This document shows positions 9,811 to 20,428 of a stretch of DNA of 64,000 nucleotides, piece by piece. The stretch's first letter is position 1. Each line of letters opens with the position of its first letter. The notes beneath the pieces are model-generated. The model was not told the DNA's origin. It ran no database searches and saw nothing but the letters and a program-made list of their open reading frames with translations. This DNA comes from Diplosphaera chodatii. Its lineage: Eukaryota; Chlorophyta; Trebouxiophyceae; Prasiolales; Stichococcaceae. The DNA lies in assembly GCA_032358165.1 (NCBI GenBank), contig JAALGY010000031.1:2232001-2296000 (forward strand). The letters run 5' to 3'. Both the position numbers and the translations under genes were made by a program.

Positions 9811-11695
9811 TCATGGCCCCGTCTGCATGCGGTCCCCGGCCTCCTGCGCCGCCAGCATGCTGAGAAATGGCGTCCGCAGCATGTGCGCCAGCGCCACACC
9901 CTCCTGCACGAGGGGGGAGAAGCTGGGACTTGCACTCTTGCAGCAACGCCATGGGTGCGGATAATTGGGGTCAGTAGGCTGATGTGCCTGCGAATGGTTT
10001 CGGTTCAGTAACAAGCACTGTCAAGTGAGGCCCCCACCCCACCTGCACGGCCAGGTCCACCGCCGCTGTCACGGACTCCGCATGGATGGGCAGCTGCAGC
10101 GCCGCCAGCGCCCTCACGGCGTTCGCAGCCCGCGCGACCGCCTGCCGCAGCTCCGGGGTGGCCGGCTCTGGCGCCGCGGCGGCTGCCACCGCCGCGTCGT
10201 CTGCCAGCTGCTGCGCTGCCGGCGGCAGGTCTGCCGCCGCGGGCTTTGGCCGCCAGGGCGCGATCCACACCGCGCCGTTGACGCCGAAGATGATGTCCAC
10301 TTCCAGCGCCTGGGACACCGGTGGCAGAGGGCCTGACTGTGTCAGTGCCCGCATCCTGATGTTGCTCTGCACGACAGTGCAACAATCAGCCCTGACAGCT
10401 GAGCAAGTCTGCCAGGTGCCAGCCCTAATGTCAGTAGCCAGCGCGCACCTCCAGCGCCACGAAGTGCTGCTTCTGCCGCTTGATGAGGTTGTGCTGCACC
10501 TGCACCAGCTGCCCGCCCGCCAGCTGCAACGGCAACGACTCGACTATCAGCATGCCCGCGAGCGTGCCAGGTGGGGACAGCATCGCAATGCTCAGAGAGT
10601 TGAATCCTACAATCAGTCTCAATGGCCTTCGTCCATAGCCATTCGTCCTTGCACTGGCGTCAGCACACAGCTGTGCTGCGCAGTGGCAGGGGTGCCGTGC
10701 AGGGTTCCACGAAGGCGTCCCCACAGCTCCGGTGCCGCCGCACCTTGCCGTACTTGAGGCTGCGGGTGTGCAGCGCCACGGCGCCGTCCGCGTAGAAGGA
10801 CTGCACCTCCGCGCTGATGAGGTCCCCCTCCCCGTACAGCTGCCGCATGTTCAGCTCGTCCTCCGCCGTGCGCCGCCGCTGCACAGTGCACATTAGCAGA
10901 TTCTGTGAAAAGTGCCACGACAATGGCGTGCACCACGCCACACTGATGTCCTGCTGCGCATCAGAGCCAGCATGGCCACACATCTGTCTCACATACGACA
11001 TCTCTGTGCAGCACCTGGATGCCGCCGGGCAGGTTGACGGCGGACAGCATCAGGATGGCGGCCTGCTGCGCGGCGACGTCCACCTTCCACCGCTTCCCGG
11101 CCACGTCCACCACGCGGCCCACCACCACGTCGCCCAGCTCCGCCACGTAGCGGCTGGACAGCGGCCGCACCGACACCAGCTTGTTCACGCGCTGCGCGGG
11201 CAGACCGGCGCGCTCGGTGCCAGACGTACACGGCCATGCCGTCGGGGTCCCGCTTTATTGTATTCGCTTGAACATGCGCAGTACAGGCTGACATAGGCTC
11301 GTACTGGCCCTCCCTCGAACCCGGTGCACAGCCGCACCTCGATCACGCCACACAGGGTGGCCATGAGCTTGCCGTCAACCACCTGCGTACCGTGCCCCCT
11401 GCATGAAAGTGACTCAACGATCGAACGGCGTCGTATTGGCAGGCGCGCAAGCTCCACCGTGCAATGACTCCATGCAGAGCATCATGCAATGCGCCACAGC
11501 AGGTGGGGTCGATCCCCAAATGCCGCACCGCAGGAAGCCATCTTGCATGGATGTGTCGATGATGTCCCCAACACACGCATAGGCTGACTCAGGCAGCACG
11601 TCAGACACTCCTGCAGACTCCAATGCGGCTGCTGTCAGAGCCTCTGGGCCGTGCTCCTCTGCCGCTTGCACCGTCACATGCGGCGCGGCTTGCAT
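9811..11695 (-). CDS. RRP4: Exosome complex component RRP4 (EXOSC2)
   Basis: RNA-binding cap subunit of the nuclear and cytoplasmic exosome, which degrades and trims RNA 3' to 5'. The N-terminal exon (from ATG 11695) ends DTSMQDGFLR and joins RGHGTQVVDG across a CG/G junction, giving the family GFxRGHGT motif. Next are GVIE and RVNKLVSVRPL, then the S1 domain (GDVVVGRVVDVAGKRWKVDV). NLPGGIQ joins RRRTAEDELNMRQLYGEGDL, then LHTRSLKYGK and LVQVQHNLIKRQKQHFVALE, and the KH-like end VDIIFGVNGAVWIAPW contains the GxNG turn. An Ala-rich insert of about 35 residues follows before a conserved-looking helix ending GDRMQTGP. Eight or so exons, all with GT/AG borders. Identification is firm; only the Ala-rich insert is non-standard. 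Confidence 0.95.
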
Positions 11696-12432
11696 GGTGC
11701 GGCAGCAGACGCCGGGTGTCAATGAAGCATGCCGATTAACGTCACATGCTGCTTCACTGTGTCGTCTGTAGCACTGCTTGTTGGCGGTGCTCAACAAGGA
11801 TCTCAGGTCTGCCCGTTGCTTCCGACAGGCTCAATCTCAAGGTGCAAATCAACTTTTAGCAGCGACTTCGCCGAGAAGACCAGGCTCTGATACGACTCAC
11901 GTGCTTGAATAGGACAGCAAACGATCATTGCAAAGCGAACATTCTCGTGTATCAAGACGGAGCATCACATGCACGTAGAGCAGCAGCCGCAGGCCCCCTG
12001 TAGCAGCTGTGCTCTCGGTAGCCCTCCCCAGCACCGTCTGCACCTCTGCAGCAACTGCTGCACGCTTTCACGCTAACGTTGGTGTCAAGCTCTGTACCAA
12101 TCTACAGAGGGCGGCAGACTGATGCTTTACAAGCACATGTCCATATTTGATTCCTGCCCCAACCTTTGACTCGCTAGCGTCATCGACGCAAAACCGCAGC
12201 AGTGAGCTGCCAGTGACAGTCATTAAGATCGAGTAAACCACTGCCGTATCAAGCACTGTGTCAACGTGCTGCTCAGTTATGGTTCACTGCGGAACCTCTC
12301 GCGATCACTCGCACACAACCTCTGACATTCAGCGACATGTACACGTTTGCAGCGGCACATGGCATGCTACCGGCTTGCAAGCTGTTGGGGACAAGACCCG
12401 TGCGTTCGCCGTCTTTCCTCCTCACACTTCGG
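11696..12432. other. Gap between tafazzin 3' end and RRP4 start
   Basis: About 740 bases between two minus-strand genes, holding the RRP4 promoter and tafazzin 3' UTR. No sustained frame shows protein-like composition and I see no repeat or RNA gene. Confidence 0.4.
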
Positions 12433-15400
12433 TCACAACCTTGGCTGCAGGCTGTGCTGGCTCAACTGGATCATCGCGGTCATGTGCCGCATGCGCTCCT
12501 GCGCATACTCTGCTGCTGACACGGCCGCACGCTGCAACATCGAGGTGCCCGCAGGTGGGGCACCCGAGCGCAGCAGTGCTGCCGCTGAGAGGAAGCTGCC
12601 ACCGCCGACCGCTGCGGTGCTGTAAGCGTTGCATGCAGCGGCCGCTGGCAGCGCTGGAGCAGCAGCAGCCGCCGCGGCTGCTTGCGCCTGCGCCACCAGA
12701 GATGGCAGACCAGCCGCCTGCCAGGCACACACACAATGGTCGGCGTCATGCTTGCCCAACCAGATGCTGCACCTTGAACCGTGGTCCTTGTGCAGGAAAG
12801 GCCTTGTACAGAAACAGACGGGAAGACTCTCATCAGATGAGTGCAGCATGAGCCAGGAAATGCGCGCTGCACACCTGTCGCAGGCTGGGCAGCCAGGAGT
12901 GCGTGTCCACATCCAGCTCGTCCTCGATCATGGGCAGCATGTGGGCCTCGTTCAGCATCGCAGCCGCCGTCGCCGCCGGCAGCGGCGCGCCGTCCAGCTG
13001 GGCCTGCGCACTCACACGTGCAATGCGTCACCAACCACACACGAGGCAACCCCCTTGTCAAGGTTCCCACATCCCAGCAGCCAGCACCAGGGCATTATGC
13101 ACGGACACCGAACCGAAGCGGAGCACCACGAGCGGGGACCCGCCCTGCCGCGGCGCACCTTGAGCGAGGCGAGGGAGGCGGCGATGCGGGCGGTGATGCT
13201 GCGGTACAGGCGCGCCTCCGGCCACTGCTCCGCCGCCGCCTGCCGCAGCAGGTCGGCGACCGGCACCGGGTCACCCACCAGGATGCGCACCTGCACAGCA
13301 TCGCGTGCAGCAGTGAGCAGTAGGTTGTAAGTTTAGATGGCAGATCCCACACTGCTGGTGTCCAGCTCTTGCTGGTTACATGGTTCCCGGCAGCCTCGGC
13401 ACGAGTGGTCTGCTACCGTGTTCACTTCCACCGGGGCAATCATTTAACAGTTTTGCCAGGCACACGGCGCACCTCCTGCCCGGGCACGGGGAAGCTGGAG
13501 CCGCGGGGCATGACGCGCTCCATGCCGACGTGGGCAATGGGCAGCACCACAGGCGCCGCCTCGCACGCCGCCACCAGCCGCCCCACCCCCGACCTGCGCC
13601 CAGTCACATGTCGTCACTGGTGCTGACATCGAATGCTGGCATAGGTGCAGTGCTGATTGCATCCGGGCCGGTGAGGCACCGCAATGAAGCCCCGCACGCA
13701 CGCAAGTAACAGCAACACCCACTGGAAGTGGTACGCATTGGCACCAGTTTCCGCGCAGCGATCCGGCCTCACCGCAGCTGGCCCAGCGAGCGGCCGTCGG
13801 GGGAGCGGGTGCCCTCGGGGAAGATGTGCACCCAGTCGCCGGCCGCCAGCCGCTGCTCCGCCGCCCGCATCCCCGGCTGGTCCATGCCCCGGCCCCGCTC
13901 CACCGGCAGCGTCTGCAAAATACAACAGCAGGGTAGGGATGCATGTCAGCGGTACCCTGACCCATTGGAGACACAGGTACATCAACTACCGGTAAGTGCA
14001 ATAGTTTGACCGCTCGGCTGCAAATCGAGGTTGTGCACAGGTGTGCAGTGTGCTGCTGGGTGCTGCACCTGGCCCGCGCGGAAGAAGGCGCCCATGAGGC
14101 CGTTCTTGAAGCAGCGGTCTGTGGCACACAGCGACCAGCGCATGCCGCCCTTCTCAAACACACTGCAGCATATCATGCCACATCATTGGCCGCCATCTGC
14201 ACATGGCCGCTGAGGCAACCCACAGGCACACAGTAGAACATTACATCAGACCAGCGGGCAATGGGCGTGCCAGGCATGCGTCAAGCCTACAGCACCTGCG
14301 GAAGGGCGTCAGTGCTGCCAGCAGCAGCGGGTCGTCCATCGCCGCCACGTGGTTGCTGACTGTGATGAGGGGCTGCCCTGCTGGACGTGCCTGCAGATGA
14401 CACAGGCAGTCGTCTGTACCATGTGTCTTCTGCAGCTCAGTATCAAGCGATGCCTGGCGCTTTTGGCAATCGCTCAAGCACCCTGTCAAGGTATGCCAGC
14501 GCTGACGCATAATGTCTCAGCATCCCAGGAAGAAGAGGAGGAGTGCCATGGGCCTGCATTCACCTGCGCCGCACTGAGCGCTGCTTGCCCCTCGATGGTG
14601 GTGCGAGACAGCCCCTGCATGAAGATCTTTGAGGCCGCCGCCACGCTGCCCAGCACCAACACCTGCAACCATCACAAATGTGTTTCAGCAACGAACAACA
14701 GCTGCTGCTCGCTGCATCACCACTGCAGTGCACAACAGGCACAGATGGCTAACCCACAAGCATGCACCCTGACCGTGTGCAGCAGTCAGGCTGCAAGGCT
14801 TCATCTCGGTCCAACCAGTCCCAGCCACTGGGGCATCCGTGCCATCAGGAATGATCGAAGTGCAGCAGCAGCAGCATGGGGCGGACTGTACCCGCAGCGG
14901 GCCGTCGCGGCCCAGGACCTCCGCCTCGGGGGTGCGGGAACCCACCGCCTGCAGGCCCCGCCGCCGCAGGCTGTGGTACGCCGACCGCAGCCGCGCCGCC
15001 CGCGCCGTCCCCATCTCCCGGATGCTGTCCTTGGCGCTGTCCTTCGCGTCCCGCAGCCGCGCCACCTGCAGGCCCCAACAGCGGACCTCATATAGCAGAC
15101 CAGATTGTGTCGTGTAGCTTCGCCAGGCCATGCGCCATCAAATGCCAGTCCGGTGGCAGCGCCAGGCACGCTGTGCAACCGCCTCCATGACAAGCATGAC
15201 AAACAAGAGAGCAAAGGCAGCAGCCGCGCCTGGTCTCGGAGGCGGGCGAACGCCCGCCGCGGGTCCCGCTGTACGCGGTCCGCCTGGCTTGAGATGCGCA
15301 CCATGATGCGCTCCCTTGCCTGTGGTCCACAGGGCAGAGTGGCGATCGCAAACAGTGGTCGGTAGCATGACTTGCGGCTGGGTCCCCACTTCAGTGCCCC

Positions 15401-15584
15401 ACAAGCGAGTGAACACCGGAAGGCACATCCCTCAACAAATTCAGGACCGACGACGTTTGCTCACGTGCTGCAGCGCGGCAGCGGACTCTTCGGGAGCTGG
15501 CGCGCCAGATGTGCGCATCTTGCTGGTGCGCAGCAGCTGCCGGTAGGCTGTCACGCCCATCATCGCCATCTCATGCGACGGCAT
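12433..15584 (-). CDS. TAZ: Tafazzin-type phospholipid acyltransferase
   Basis: Membrane-associated acyltransferase of the tafazzin family, which remodels cardiolipin acyl chains in mitochondria. The PlsC core shows VSNHVAAMDDP (HX4D catalytic motif, near 14340), FEKGGMRWSLCATDRCF, GLMGAFFRAGQ joined to TLPVERGRGMDQPGM, and WVHIFPEGTRSPDG (the FPEGTR block). LVAACEAAPVVLPIAHVGME follows, as in tafazzins, then VRILVGDPVPV. The C-terminus adds about 110 residues, partly Ala-rich, ending LSQHSLQPRL. The first exons (MPSHEMAMMG..., then ARERIMVRISSQADRVQR and VARLRDAKDSAKDSIREMG) form a charged helical N-terminal extension of roughly 120 residues. The boundary after FARLRDQ (near 15238) is followed by GC rather than GT, so either a GC-AG intron or another donor is used. 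Core call firm; N-terminus provisional. Confidence 0.9.
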
Positions 15585-16222
15585 GTTTCACAGGTACGTC
15601 TGGAAGGTGCTGAACGGCTCAGAACTCAATTGAGAGCTCTAGAGCTATGCCATTGCTGCACGTCTGGAGACTGGAGCCTGTGCACAACCGGAGTTGCTGC
15701 CGTTCACCGACGACTTGCTGTGCTCTGTAAGTAGCAGCTGCAAGCGAATGCGCTGCACTAATGAGTGAACACTCGTTCGCTCCAACAGCTTCCAAGGCGG
15801 ACTGCTCGAGGAGGACTTTGCTGGGTACCACGAGGCAAACAGTGAACAGAGGCTGCAGACGGGCGAGATCGACGGCAAAGATGCACACGGAATTCTGACT
15901 TGCTCTCTCTGCAGAACCTGCACGCAGCAAGTCGTGACAGTGACTCTGGCGTGCACCTAACTTCGCTCTGCTGCACATGCGTGTGGATGCAGGATCCAGG
16001 ATGCACTTCGCCAGGTCAGCAGCGCACTCAGCTTCGTCGAGGGAGAGGTTTTGCTAAAATTGTGTATGTAGCTTAAATACACCCAGAAATATTATCGGTA
16101 CAGCTTCATATCGTGCTGCATCACATGCGACACCTTCGCTGCCTGTCTTTGACAACGAAAATCCGTTGGATTTGGCTCACAACACCAAGCACAAAAAGAG
16201 GCTCGCCACGTCAGATCGCTTG
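15585..16222. promoter_or_regulatory. Divergent promoter region, tafazzin (-) / PYROXD1 (+)
   Basis: About 640 bases between the starts of two divergent genes; a shared promoter is likely from position alone. The right half is noticeably AT-rich (for example around 16050-16110). No clear TATA box at the usual distance and no exon-like frame. Confidence 0.35.
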
Positions 16223-19200
16223 ATGACAGGGGAGAAGCATGCCAATGGCAGGAGCGTCAAACAGCTGGTGGTGCTGGGGGGCGGAGTGGCGGGCGTCTGC
16301 TGCGCCCAGGAGCTGTGCCGCATATGCCCGGACGCGGACGTCACACTCATCAGCGCTGACGCCGTGGTCAAGGTCCGCTGCATACCCAAACTTGCAGGCT
16401 GCTACTTACTGAGGCTGCAGGTGAGATACCCTGGTTTCAGCATCGCAGGCATGCACCGACATGCAACAGCTCGTGTGACGGCTGCATCCGTGTGCATGGC
16501 AGGGCGTGGGTGACGTCAGGCGGCTAACAAAGAATCTGGAGGAGGTGTCTCTGCAGCTGCAAGGGCTGGACAGCATGCAGCGTTCGAACATGAAAGCTAT
16601 CCACGGGAAGGCGGCCAGCATTGACACTGCCAGACAGGCATGGCGCCACTGTGTGTGTAAGCACTTCGGCGCATGCTGCTGCAGAACACCAAACCCTGAT
16701 ATGTATCACTGATACTTCACATTTCCTACGCAGCGTGTTTGTCTGACGGATGGCCAACAGATACCATACAGTCAGCTATGCATCTGCACGGGAGCAGAGC
16801 CGAAGGTGGGACTGTCAACAGAGCAAGCCGCCAGTGCATGATGTATGCATCACACCTGTTCGTCGTGAACAAGCGGCTGACGCTGGAGAATGCCGACTGC
16901 ACACGCAGAAGGTCGTCCAGCACGAGAATGTCATAGCTCTGAGGGATCGGGACAGTGTACAGGTAGGCAGGCAAAGCTGGTCACCGGTCAATGCCGTGAT
17001 ACAGTTGCCCTCAGCAGCAGATGGCAGGGCACAGCTACCATCCGTCTGGCGATCTGCGCTGCACGCAGGACATGCACAAGCGGCTGCAGGCAGCGCGGCG
17101 GGTCATGGTCGTCGGCAACGGCGGCATCGCCCTGGAGCTTGTGTGAGGACCTTGTCATGCACGTCCCTATCTTACCACATTGCCACAGAGCACAGTACAC
17201 ACTGGCGGAATCTGCTGTTTCTGTAAAGCACGTGTATCACCTGTGCAGACCTCAGCACAGGTTCACATGGTGGTCATTTCAAGCCATTGAAACACGCAGG
17301 CATGCGCTCAGGACAGTGCAGCTGGTGTGGGCGGTGCGCAACAGCCACATCGGGGATGCCTTCTTCGACCTGGACGCCGCAGCGTTTCTGTTCTCAGAGA
17401 TCGACAGCGATGCAGATGCGGCGTCCCACCCCAGTCATGGCAGCCTCGACGCGCAGGTCTGTCCTCTCAGCAGTCTGATGGGCACTGCTGCCTACAATCA
17501 GCACAGCTAAGCTGACCCAACAGGTCTGCTCCTGGAGCCCAGCGGGGACGCAGCTGGGATGGCGGTGTGCAAGTCTCAAGCCCACACATGGCGTCCTATG
17601 GCCCGTGCTTGGTTGCAAGCACCCAGCGCCCGTACGCATGCAGCGGTGTCAACGCTCAACATGTGTTGCATGCAGGGCGTGGCTGACGGGGAGGGCAAGC
17701 GGCACGGCGGAAACGCCCTGCCGCGCATGCGGGCGCTGCACCGCTCCGGCAGCACCAGCTTCACGCAGCGGCAGGTGCGGCCCGCCCCCCAGCCCCACAA
17801 TGAAGGGGCATCTATGCAGCGCTGCACCCAGGGACCGTGGAGCCTCTTCCTGTGCTTGAACCATCGGCATTGAACCGTTGGGCGTTGATGGGCGCTGGCG
17901 TCAAGGACAGGTGCACCAGCAGTATCCCGCCGTCCGGGATCAAAGCCAGCTGGTCGCTGCAGGGGTGGCGAGGCGAGGATGGCGACCTGGGCATGGGCCG
18001 CGCCGTGGGCCCCGACTGGACAGACAGCCTGGCCGCGTACGGCGGCACCAGCCCAGCCGGCCTGCAGCTCGAGTACAACTGCGAGGTGTCAGCGCTGGTG
18101 CGGCCTCCACCGCTCTCTACACCTTGCCAGACCATGCACCTGCTGACACCCTCAGATATGCGCAGCTGACTCAGGGACTTATGCAAAGGCTCCAGTGGGT
18201 CTCAGCTAGAGGCGTTCTTCCAGCGCGAATGTGCTGCTGCGCAGGTGGATGCCAGCGAGAACCCGGCGGAGGATGCACAGCAGTGGCCGCTGCACGTGCG
18301 GCTCAGCAACGGCGCGGTGCACGGCGTCGACTTTGTGGTGTCGGCCACCGGCGTCACCCCCTCCACCGCCTGGCTGCCCGCGGAGCTGCGGCGCGACCCC
18401 GAGTGCGTCAATGTAGCGCCTGGCCAGCTACCTGCGTCGCGTGCCATCACCAGGCTGTACACCTTGCAGCCCAACTGCTGTGCGGGTCCTCTACCCACAG
18501 TAAGTTGTCCTCGTCGGAGTGATGGCTCTGCAACGTGTGCAGGGATGGAGGCATCGTCATCGACGAGCAGATGCAGACGTCTTCGCCTGGCGTCTTTGCG
18601 GCCGGCGACGTGTGCTGCGCCAAGGCGCTCGAGCAGGCGTCGGCGCACTGGTTCCAGATGCGGCTGTGGACGCAGGTGGTGGCAGCAGCCTGCTCTTGCT
18701 GCAAGGCGTATGACGTCGCTGCCAGTTATGCACTGTTGCTGTACTGAGCTAAGCTTGTCTGGAGCTCGGACCAATGCTGAGCATTTCCTGACGACGGCAA
18801 AGTGTTTGTCATTCGGTACAGAATTTCCTGTGCAGGCAAGGATTATGGGTACGTATGCAGCGCAATGCATGCACAATGCCATGGCAGCAGAGGACGACAG
18901 GCTAGAGGCCGGCCTCAATTTCGAGCTGTTCACGCACGTCACCCGCTTCTATGGTAAAAAGGTACAGCATTTGATTGCGGCGCTGGCAGCATGGTCGTAC
19001 TATGCTCCGCACTTGGAGCTTGCTCTGCAGTTGCTGTGCTGACGTGCTGTGGAACCATTTCGGCATATCCACTCGGCTTGGACAACTAGTAACACAGACC
19101 GCTCACTGCACCTGCTTGCCCATGGTCCAGGTGATCCTGCTGGGGCTGTACAACGGGCAGCGGCTGGATGCGGAGCCCAGCCGCGACATCGTGACCTACG

Positions 19201-19663
19201 CCCGCAGCGTCGAGGTACGAGCCAAGAGCTGCCGACAGTCTGCTCGCCGACATGCCGCCATGGAGGTGCTGACCCCAGCAAGGTTGCCCTGCAGGGGCCG
19301 GACAGCACGTTCGTGCGGGTGCTGTTGCTGCGCGGGCGGATGCAGGCGCGCATCGCAGCGCTGCTGTCCAGCTGCTCGAGCGTGCAGCATGCCTGCTGCG
19401 TCGTGCACCTAGCAGGGCACCAATACCTGAGGGCCTACGCTCCTCTCAAAAATCATCGACATGGCGGGCAACACTGCATAGCTTGTTGCATCGCATCAGG
19501 AGGGTATGAGCGCGGCGTCTGGGGCCTGCAGGGCGCGGTGCTGATCGGGGACACGGACCTGGAGGAGACCTTCGAGAACCTGATCCTGGCGCAGCTGGAC
19601 CTGTCCAGCTACGGCCCCAGCCTGCTGGACCCCGACGCGGAGCTGGACCACATCTTCGACTGA
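16223..19663 (+). CDS. PYROXD1: PYROXD1-type FAD pyridine nucleotide-disulphide oxidoreductase
   Basis: Flavoprotein of the class I pyridine-nucleotide oxidoreductase family; animal PYROXD1 protects the tRNA ligase from oxidation using NAD(P)H. Exon 1 (ATG 16223) has the FAD Rossmann motif [16 protein letters not shown]. Later exons give [24 protein letters not shown], the NAD(P)H-binding loop [14 protein letters not shown], and [16 protein letters not shown], which closely parallels PYROXD1. Next come [25 protein letters not shown], and the second FAD motif [16 protein letters not shown] followed by [10 protein letters not shown]. The C-terminal domain ([43 protein letters not shown]) ends HIFD at 19663. 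No CxxC redox pair is seen in the N-terminal region, as expected for PYROXD1. About 14 exons; some short exons between 17500 and 17900 are uncertain. TTG at 16166 was rejected in favour of ATG 16223. Confidence 0.94.
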
Positions 19664-20428
19664 GCGGGGCGCGGGCAGCTGCTCCGTCCCGGCGTCCCTG
19701 CCGCCGAGTACCCCTGCTAGCAGCTGCGAGCAGTGATGTTTGAGGAAGCAGCACAGCGGGTGTGCCCGGCGCATGTTGTGCCCGCTCGGCTGCCGGACGC
19801 TCAAGCCATGGAAGTTTCACCAACAGTACGGGGCACTGCTGTTGGCAGCCGTGTGGAAGCCACAGCACCTGTGTAGCTGGGATTCTACTTTCAGTTGATG
19901 GCTGAATGCGACGAGTTGTGCCCTTGTTTACAGACGCGGCTTCAGCATCGTCCATGTTTCAGCAGGCACTCGAGACGGCTGCGTAGGATAGGAAATTGCA
20001 GCAGGCCATCCAAGAGATTTCCAGCGGCTGCTTGCACGGCACAGGAACCAAGCTAGCGTCTACCGCCTGCCATGGTTTAGAACGCAGTAGTCACTAGGCA
20101 GAAAGCAGGAAACCTAGTAGATTGTAGGGTAGTGGAGCTTGGATCAGATCAGAAAAGAAAGGCGTGACATATCAGTAGGTGACACTGCTGTGTGAGCTGG
20201 TATTGGTGCAGCAGGGTTGACCAAGTTGACCAAACAATCTAACCAGCTCGTTTTGCTTGACTGTCTGCTTTTTGGGACCATCGAACCTACAGATGCAACT
20301 TCTGGAGGTGGTACATCCACTGCAGTGTCTCCACATGTATCAATCTGCCCGAGCCCACCCACTCAACCAGCCATCACTGAAGTCATAGGGTTCTGCGCAT
20401 ACTGAAGCTGAGCTTGCATCACAGTGTA
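19664..20428. other. Convergent 3' region, PYROXD1 (+) / cation channel (-)
   Basis: About 765 bases between the stops of two converging genes. The middle (20050-20400) is AT-richer and has no frame with protein-like features. I see no terminator-like hairpin or repeat worth naming. Confidence 0.4.

Noticed and set aside
16166..16222. Upstream TTG start for PYROXD1
   Set aside because: Non-ATG initiation is rare in nuclear genes, and ATG 16223 lies shortly before the FAD motif at the usual spacing.
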